From NCBI GenBank assembly GCA_947176485.1, contig CAMWQS010000068.1, positions 1-8,450 of the forward strand: a DNA stretch of 8,450 nt, given 5' to 3'. The notes under the pieces are model-generated. The model ran no database searches, was not told the origin of the DNA, and worked only from the letters and a program-made list of their open reading frames with translations. A program made the translations under genes and the position numbers. Of this stretch, positions 4,458-8,450 are shown piece by piece (position 1 is the first letter of the stretch; every line of letters begins with the position of its first letter). Source of the DNA: an uncultured Clostridia bacterium. GTDB lineage: Bacteria > Bacillota > Clostridia > Christensenellales > Borkfalkiaceae.

Positions 4458-5333
4458 TTGTACTATATTATTGCAAATGAAACACATTTGAAAGGCAAGG
4501 GAATTCAGCGGCTGGAAACCGTTAAAAAGGTTTTTGACGTTGCGGGGAAAGAATACGAAGTTCTTTTGACCCAAAAAGAGGGCGACGCAAAACGCCACGC
4601 CGAGAGGATAACTTCTTTAAACGAAGAAAGCACCATTATCGCCATGGGCGGCGACGGCACCTTGCACGACATTTTAAACGGTATTAAGGACTTTGATAAG
4701 TGCTCGGTCGGGCTTATCCCTTTCGGCACGGGCAACGACTTTGCCGCAACCGCAAAAATACCGAACGACGCGAAAAAGGCGGCGGAAATTATTGCGTTTA
4801 AGGCGCCAAAGCATATTGATTTTATTGAGCTTTCTTCGGGGCTACGCTCGATTAACAGCATCGGGATGGGACTTGACGTGGATATTTTAAAGCGCGTGTA
4901 TTCGAGAAGGATGCGCGGGCACACGAAATACGCCCGTGCGCTTATTCCCTGCTTATTGCGCTTTAAAAGCTGTAATTTTACCATTAGATACGACGGAAAA
5001 GAAGAAAAACACTTCGGACTTATTTCCGCAGTTGGCAACGGAAAACAGCTTGGCGGGGGCATAAAACTATTCCCCCACGCTGAAATTGACGACGGATACC
5101 TTGATTTGCTTATCGTTGATTATATATCGAAGCCGCAAATGATTGGCGCGTTTATTAAGCTTATGCTCGGCAAGGTCGACAAAATTAAAAAGGTAACCTT
5201 CGTAAAGACCAAAGCCGTAACATTCGTCCACGAGGACGAAAATTATACCCTGCAAGCCGAGGGCGAGTTATACGACAACGTACCCCTTGACGCGCATATC
5301 GTTGAAAACAAGCTTAAATTTTATTTACCGTAA
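4458..5333 (+). CDS. Diacylglycerol/lipid kinase family protein (DgkB/YegS type)
   Basis: A soluble, membrane-associating lipid kinase, probably phosphorylating diacylglycerol or a related lipid with ATP so that it re-enters phospholipid synthesis. The 291 residues match the usual length. The nucleotide-binding loop GGDGTLHDILNG is at residues 64-75 and PFGTGNDFA at 88-96, both diagnostic. The C-terminal beta-sandwich domain carries an SIGMGLDVDI-type segment, GNGKQLGGG, an FPHAEIDDGYLDL stretch and a final AEGE motif near the C-terminus. The start is TTG at 4458, with GGAGAG 7 nt upstream; the product begins MYYIIANE, as in relatives. The usual early N-P-x-(A/S)-G segment reads NETHLKGKG. 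It is the first gene of a two-gene unit, with the SpoIIE-type phosphatase starting 5 nt after its stop. Substrate choice between diacylglycerol and other lipids cannot be read from sequence. Confidence 0.93.
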   Translation: MYYIIANETHLKGKGIQRLETVKKVFDVAGKEYEVLLTQKEGDAKRHAERITSLNEESTIIAMGGDGTLHDILNGIKDFDKCSVGLIPFGTGNDFAATAKIPNDAKKAAEIIAFKAPKHIDFIELSSGLRSINSIGMGLDVDILKRVYSRRMRGHTKYARALIPCLLRFKSCNFTIRYDGKEEKHFGLISAVGNGKQLGGGIKLFPHAEIDDGYLDLLIVDYISKPQMIGAFIKLMLGKVDKIKKVTFVKTKAVTFVHEDENYTLQAEGELYDNVPLDAHIVENKLKFYLP

Positions 5334-5338
5334 TTAAT

Positions 5339-6409
5339 ATGACCGAAAAATATTTAAGGCGAATACTCGATAACGTGAAATCTGCCGTTGTCGTAGCCGA
5401 CCAAAACTTAAAATCGGTTTTCTATAACCGCGCCTTCAAAAACCTGTTCCCGAGCGGAAGCTTGCGCGGAACGTTAGGCTCGGTTACCGCTTGCGCGGGA
5501 AACTGCAAACACTGCGGCGAGGACGGCGGTTGCCGCGGCTGCGGGCTTGCGGAAACGTTCGAGGACGCTTTTCTTTCAAATAAAGAAGTCGTAAGGCGTG
5601 TTTTCCAAAAGGTGAAAAGCGGCGAAAACGTGCACGAGGTGGCTTATTCGATAACCGTAACCCCCCTCGGCGGCGGGCTTTGTATGGCAACCGTTGACGA
5701 CGCGTTCGAGCTGGAAGTCGCCCGCGAATTGCAAACCGCGAAGAACATTCAGCAAAGGCTTTTGCCCGCGGGAAAATGGGCGGGCGGAAAGAAATACTCC
5801 TACACGTACCTTCCTTGCAGAGAAATCGGCGGAGATTTGCCCGACGTTTACACCGTTGGAAATTCCGCTTGCGGTATGATTGCCGACGTATCTGGCAAGG
5901 GTGTTGCGGCGGGTATGCTGTCAGCGTTCGTAAAGGCGGCTTACGATAAGAAAAGCCCCTCGCCGGCGCAAGCAATATCCAACCTAAGCGCGAAGTTCAG
6001 AGAGCTGAATTTGGACGAGAGAAACTACGTTACCGTTGCCGCCGTGCGCATTGACGAGGACAGTATAACCTACTCGATGGCGGGGCACAACGTACCCCTT
6101 TTATTGAAGACGGGCAGCGGCATTACGAGAATTATGCTAAACTCTCCGCCCGTATCGAATTGGTTTGATAACCCCGCTTACTTTGACGACAGCATTCATT
6201 ACGAGAAGGGCGACATCTTAGTTCTTTTGACCGACGGCGCTACGGAGTGCAAGAACGAGCGCGGTGAAATGTTCGGCGTGGACAAGGTTATAAAAACCCT
6301 TTCCTATTCCCGCACGGCTGACGATTTTATTAAAAACCTTGAAAACAATTTGCGCGGCTTTTGCAAGGAATTAAACGACGATATTACTGCAATTGCCTTT
6401 GATTTATAA
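5339..6409 (+). CDS. SpoIIE-type PP2C serine phosphatase with cysteine-rich PAS-like sensor
   Basis: This is a cytoplasmic metal-dependent PP2C phosphatase of the SpoIIE/RsbU class, expected to dephosphorylate a phosphoserine or phosphothreonine on an anti-sigma antagonist-like protein. The 356 residues divide into a PAS-like N-terminal domain (about 5-120), a helical linker with the ARELQTAKNIQQRLLP signature (128-143), and the phosphatase domain (about 150-356). Metal-site motifs are intact: GGD at 164-166, ADVSGKG at 182-188, AGHNVP at 248-253, TDGATE at 298-303 and DD at 347-348. The GGDFYD box reads GGDLPD. Five cysteines at 52, 56, 59, 65 and 68 form a C-x3-C-x2-C-x5-C-x2-C cluster in the sensor domain, suggesting a metal or redox site. 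There are no membrane segments. No clear ribosome site precedes the ATG, and translation is probably coupled to the kinase gene 5 nt upstream. No sigma or anti-sigma partner is in the window. Confidence 0.92.
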   Translation: MTEKYLRRILDNVKSAVVVADQNLKSVFYNRAFKNLFPSGSLRGTLGSVTACAGNCKHCGEDGGCRGCGLAETFEDAFLSNKEVVRRVFQKVKSGENVHEVAYSITVTPLGGGLCMATVDDAFELEVARELQTAKNIQQRLLPAGKWAGGKKYSYTYLPCREIGGDLPDVYTVGNSACGMIADVSGKGVAAGMLSAFVKAAYDKKSPSPAQAISNLSAKFRELNLDERNYVTVAAVRIDEDSITYSMAGHNVPLLLKTGSGITRIMLNSPPVSNWFDNPAYFDDSIHYEKGDILVLLTDGATECKNERGEMFGVDKVIKTLSYSRTADDFIKNLENNLRGFCKELNDDITAIAFDL

Positions 6410-6412
6410 CGA

Positions 6413-6529
6413 TAGACCCCAATATATGCTTGAAATAACCGCCGTTCGGCTAAGCCGGACGGCGGTTTTAACTGTTTTTACAGAATTTAACTTATTTTTT
6501 GCGTTATTTGCGGCATATATGGGGGTCTA
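6413..6529. repeat. Nested inverted repeat, possible MITE-like element
   Basis: A 17-bp outer repeat, TAGACCCCAATATATGC at 6413-6429 and GCATATATGGGGGTCTA at 6513-6529, matches at 16 of 17 positions as an inverted pair. It begins and ends with TA, the target duplicated by IS630/Tc1-mariner-type elements. Inside is the terminator hairpin at 6437-6467. The unit fills the gap between the convergent stop codons, 3 bp from one and 8 bp from the other, and contains no ORF. A non-autonomous mobile element and a native double-hairpin terminator are both possible; I cannot check for other copies. Confidence 0.55.
6437..6467 (+). terminator. Terminator of the lipid kinase-phosphatase operon
   Basis: A 14-bp, mostly G+C stem (6437-6450 with 6454-6467, one T-G wobble) closes a 3-nt TAA loop. 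Two T bases of the arm plus two more follow, then AACTG and a second run of five T. The T-run is modest, but the stem is long. For the convergent minus-strand regulator gene the downstream sequence reads TTATTTC, so termination that way is weaker. Confidence 0.8.
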
Positions 6530-6537
6530 AGGAAAAA

Positions 6538-7176
6538 TTACAAGATTGTTTTCAATTTTTCGACGGCGGCGGAACGCCCCTCCGCACCGAGTTTTAAATA
6601 GATTGCGCTGATGTAATTTCTTGCCGTGCCGTCCGAAAGCTTTAAGGCGGAAGCTATCTGTCTGTTGGTGAAACCGTCCGCAAGCATAAGGGCGATTTCC
6701 ACCTCCCTTTCGGAAAAGTTAAACGCCTTTTTCAGCTTGTATTCTTTATCTGAAGAAATCATTGCGGCGGCGTCAGTTATCTTTTTGGCGATTTTTGCGG
6801 GCAAAATCGTGTCCCCTGCGTAGGCGTTTTTAACCGCGTCGATTAAAGCCGTTGCGCCGATGTCCTTTAAAAGATAGCCGCTTGCGCCGTTGTTGATTGC
6901 GCTTAGAATATAGTCGCTGTCGTCAAAGGTGGTGAGGATAATTATTTTTATATTCTCGTCGATTTCCTTTATCTTTTTGGTTGCGACCACGCCGTTCATA
7001 TTGGGCATTCTTATATCCATCAATACGACGTCTGGCTTTTGCTCCGCCACCTTTTCAACTGCGCGCACGCCGTCCGAGGCTATGCCCACGACCTCGACCT
7101 CGTTAGATGTTTCGAGAACGGACTTTATGCCCTCGGCAAGAATTTGCTGGTCGTCTACCAATAATACCTTTATCAT
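6538..7176 (-). CDS. NarL/LuxR-family response regulator
   Basis: A cytoplasmic two-component DNA-binding regulator of the NarL/FixJ class. The receiver domain (about 1-120) has the acidic pair D8-D9, the phosphorylation site D54 in VVLMDIRMPNMNG, T82/T83 in the LTTF strand, and K104 in YLLKD. A linker leads to the C-terminal LuxR helix-turn-helix (about 148-205), with FSEREVEIALMLADG, then NRQIASAL and the recognition helix around DGTARNYISAIYLKL. The length of 212 residues is normal. Its ATG overlaps the kinase stop as ATGA, and AAGGAG inside the end of the kinase gene lies 5 nt upstream, so the pair is co-transcribed and probably translationally coupled. The partner kinase is of the DesK/LiaS class. 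The target genes are not evident in the window; no binding site can be proposed. Confidence 0.96.
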   Translation of the reverse strand: MIKVLLVDDQQILAEGIKSVLETSNEVEVVGIASDGVRAVEKVAEQKPDVVLMDIRMPNMNGVVATKKIKEIDENIKIIILTTFDDSDYILSAINNGASGYLLKDIGATALIDAVKNAYAGDTILPAKIAKKITDAAAMISSDKEYKLKKAFNFSEREVEIALMLADGFTNRQIASALKLSDGTARNYISAIYLKLGAEGRSAAVEKLKTIL

Positions 7177-8387
7177 TTTAACTCCTTATTATAGGGTAGG
7201 GATATTTCAGCTTCGAACCCTTCCCCTTCCTCTGCCGAAATCCGGAATTTTCCGCCTAATCTTTCAGCCTTTTCGCGTATACCTTTTAAGCCGAAGCCTT
7301 CCTTTATTTCGCCCTTTACGCCCTTGCCGTTATCGGACACGAGCAAGTAAAGCCCGTCCTTCCTCTCTTTAAGCTCGACGTAGAAGGCGGTTGCGCTGCC
7401 GTGGCGTATGCCGTTAGACAAAAGCTCTTTTAAGCTGTTTACTATGACGCGGTAGGCTTCGGAATCGGGCTGAACGTCGTCCAAATCGTACCTTGCCTTT
7501 ACGTCCGTACCGTCTATCGTTTGGGCAATAACTTCCTCAACTTCCTCTTTTAGCGGGCGGACCTTGTTGCGCCCTGCCAAAAGATGAACGCTTTCACGCA
7601 TCTGTTCCAAGGCGTTCTTCGCCTGAATGTTTGCCGAAATAATTCTGTTCTTTGCCTCTTGCGGGTTCTCGTCAATCAAAAGCTTTGCCGCCTCGGTTTG
7701 CATAATTACGGTGGTCATAGAGTGCCCCGCCGTGTCGTGAATATCCTTTGCAATACGGTTCCTTTCTTCAAAGACTTTGGTTGCCGTAAGCTCCTCCGAA
7801 GTTTCTTCAAGCCTTGCGCGGTTCTCGTCCGCTTCCTTTAAAGCGGCTGAAAGCTCCAAATTGGTTTTATAGAATTTGAGCAAGAACACGGCGACGATAA
7901 AGTCGATTACGATTGCAAGCAAGCCGAAAAGTACGCCCGAGATAATATCAATCGCGTCGGGGTTGGGGTTGCTGACGAAGCTACCGATTAAAAACGAAAT
8001 GGTGAAAACGCCGCAGCTTACGCCGAAAAGTATGGTTTTATCCTTAAAGCGTTCCACGGCTATATAGCACTGCGTTAAGACTATGCAGTAAATCGTGGAC
8101 ATAAACGAGTTACCGGTTAGAATGCATATGGTGAGAATTAACGCCGAATCAAGCCCGTAGAACACCATTTTAGCTACGAAGTTTTTTATTACGAAAGCGT
8201 TGATACATTCAAGTGCGGTTAAGACGATACAGCATACCACCGTTGCGTAGAAGTTTGCGTGTGAAACCTTATTGAACGCCTGCGCACAGATAACTATGCA
8301 TATGATGCCCATAAGCACGGCAAGGAAAACTTTTACGTAGTCCGTAATTTTTATGGAATAAACGTCAAACTTCTTTTTATCGCTCAT
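7173..8387 (-). CDS. Membrane sensor histidine kinase, HisKA_3 (DesK/LiaS-like)
   Basis: This kinase senses a membrane or envelope signal and phosphorylates the response regulator it overlaps. The 404 residues start with about six hydrophobic segments (roughly 18-38, 46-67, 75-91, 97-111, 118-138, 148-170), with no sizeable extracellular domain, suggesting sensing within the membrane. A coiled-coil linker (about 175-206) leads to the dimerisation and phosphoacceptor helix ERNRIAKDIHDTAGH, with the phosphorylated His at 217. The ATPase domain has the N box KELLSNGIRHG (N325), the G1 box DNGKG at 352-356, and GFGLKGI at 364-370. The ATG at 8387 follows a weak AAGG site. The stop overlaps the regulator start as ATGA. 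No convincing promoter is visible in the 63 bases upstream, so the pair may belong to an operon starting beyond the window. The ligand is unknown. Confidence 0.95.
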   Translation of the reverse strand: MSDKKKFDVYSIKITDYVKVFLAVLMGIICIVICAQAFNKVSHANFYATVVCCIVLTALECINAFVIKNFVAKMVFYGLDSALILTICILTGNSFMSTIYCIVLTQCYIAVERFKDKTILFGVSCGVFTISFLIGSFVSNPNPDAIDIISGVLFGLLAIVIDFIVAVFLLKFYKTNLELSAALKEADENRARLEETSEELTATKVFEERNRIAKDIHDTAGHSMTTVIMQTEAAKLLIDENPQEAKNRIISANIQAKNALEQMRESVHLLAGRNKVRPLKEEVEEVIAQTIDGTDVKARYDLDDVQPDSEAYRVIVNSLKELLSNGIRHGSATAFYVELKERKDGLYLLVSDNGKGVKGEIKEGFGLKGIREKAERLGGKFRISAEEGEGFEAEISLPYNKELK

Positions 8388-8390
8388 TTC

Positions 8391-8450
8391 TTACCTTACC
8401 GTTTTAAAGCTGACTCTAAAACACATCTCACCCTCCCTCCGAAGAGGATA
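8391..8450 (-). other. Upstream region of the kinase gene: short ORF or end of a preceding gene
   Basis: On the minus strand a frame is open from the window edge to a TAA at 8391-8393, 3 nt before the kinase ATG and in the same frame. It could be the C-terminus of an upstream gene cut by the window. Alternatively, an ATG at 8424-8426, preceded by the purine-rich GGAGGGAGGGTGAG, would give an 11-residue leader peptide, MCFRVSFKTVR. Near the edge CCTC-TTCG-GAGG can fold into a UUCG-capped hairpin overlapping that ribosome site. A second frame is also open to the edge, so I cannot choose. Confidence 0.35.

Noticed and set aside
4505..5062. Minus-strand ORF of 185 codons opposite the lipid kinase gene
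   Set aside because: It has low-complexity Ser/Pro-rich composition and no motif, promoter or ribosome site; the plus strand carries GGDGT and GTGND kinase motifs.
5484..5975. Long minus-strand ORF of 163 codons opposite the phosphatase gene
   Set aside because: It is a shadow in a strongly coding region. Its translation is Arg/Pro-rich with no recognisable domain, while the plus strand encodes an intact PP2C phosphatase.

Overview
The window looks like a chromosomal, mostly housekeeping segment of a low-GC Gram-positive bacterium, probably an uncultured member of the Clostridia. That placement is an inference. It rests on AT-rich spacers with clean TTGACA/TATAAT-type promoters, purine-rich Shine-Dalgarno sites, TTG starts, the rpsF-ssb-rpsR cluster, an HD-domain CCA enzyme and a SpoIIE-type PP2C phosphatase. 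I see no phage, transposase, CRISPR, tRNA or rRNA gene. No clearly new multi-gene system is visible; the unusual signals are regulatory and structural.

Layout from left to right. Positions 1-160 are an AT-rich spacer with a repeated TGTCATA/TATGACA motif. A small two-helix membrane protein (203-427, minus) ends at its own terminator. Divergent from it, the PLP-homeostasis protein YggS (536-1219, plus) starts exactly where its promoter predicts +1. An orphan lipoprotein (1331-1840, plus) follows and converges on the ribosomal cluster across a bidirectional terminator (1859-1886). The minus-strand operon rpsF-ssb-rpsR (2888 down to 1902) has a strong promoter and a leader hairpin that resembles the S6:S18 autoregulatory element.

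The CCA-adding tRNA nucleotidyltransferase (4362 down to 3007) is divergent from a plus-strand operon of a diacylglycerol/lipid kinase (4458-5333) and a SpoIIE-type phosphatase with a cysteine-rich N-terminal sensor domain (5339-6409). The two promoters are mirror images sharing one palindromic -35 hexamer, TTGCAA. The plus operon converges on a minus-strand two-component system: a membrane histidine kinase (8387 down to 7173) overlapping a NarL/LuxR response regulator (7176 down to 6538) by ATGA. Between the convergent stop codons lies a 117-bp nested inverted-repeat structure with TA at both ends. It contains a terminator hairpin and may be a MITE-like insertion.

Functionally the window combines translation and tRNA maturation (S6, S18, CCA enzyme), single-strand DNA binding (SSB), cofactor homeostasis (YggS), membrane lipid metabolism (lipid kinase) and signalling (PP2C phosphatase, kinase/regulator pair). 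The points most worth checking are the shared -35 divergent promoter, the predicted leaderless yggS and cca mRNAs, the nested inverted repeat at 6413-6529, and the cysteine cluster in the phosphatase sensor domain.
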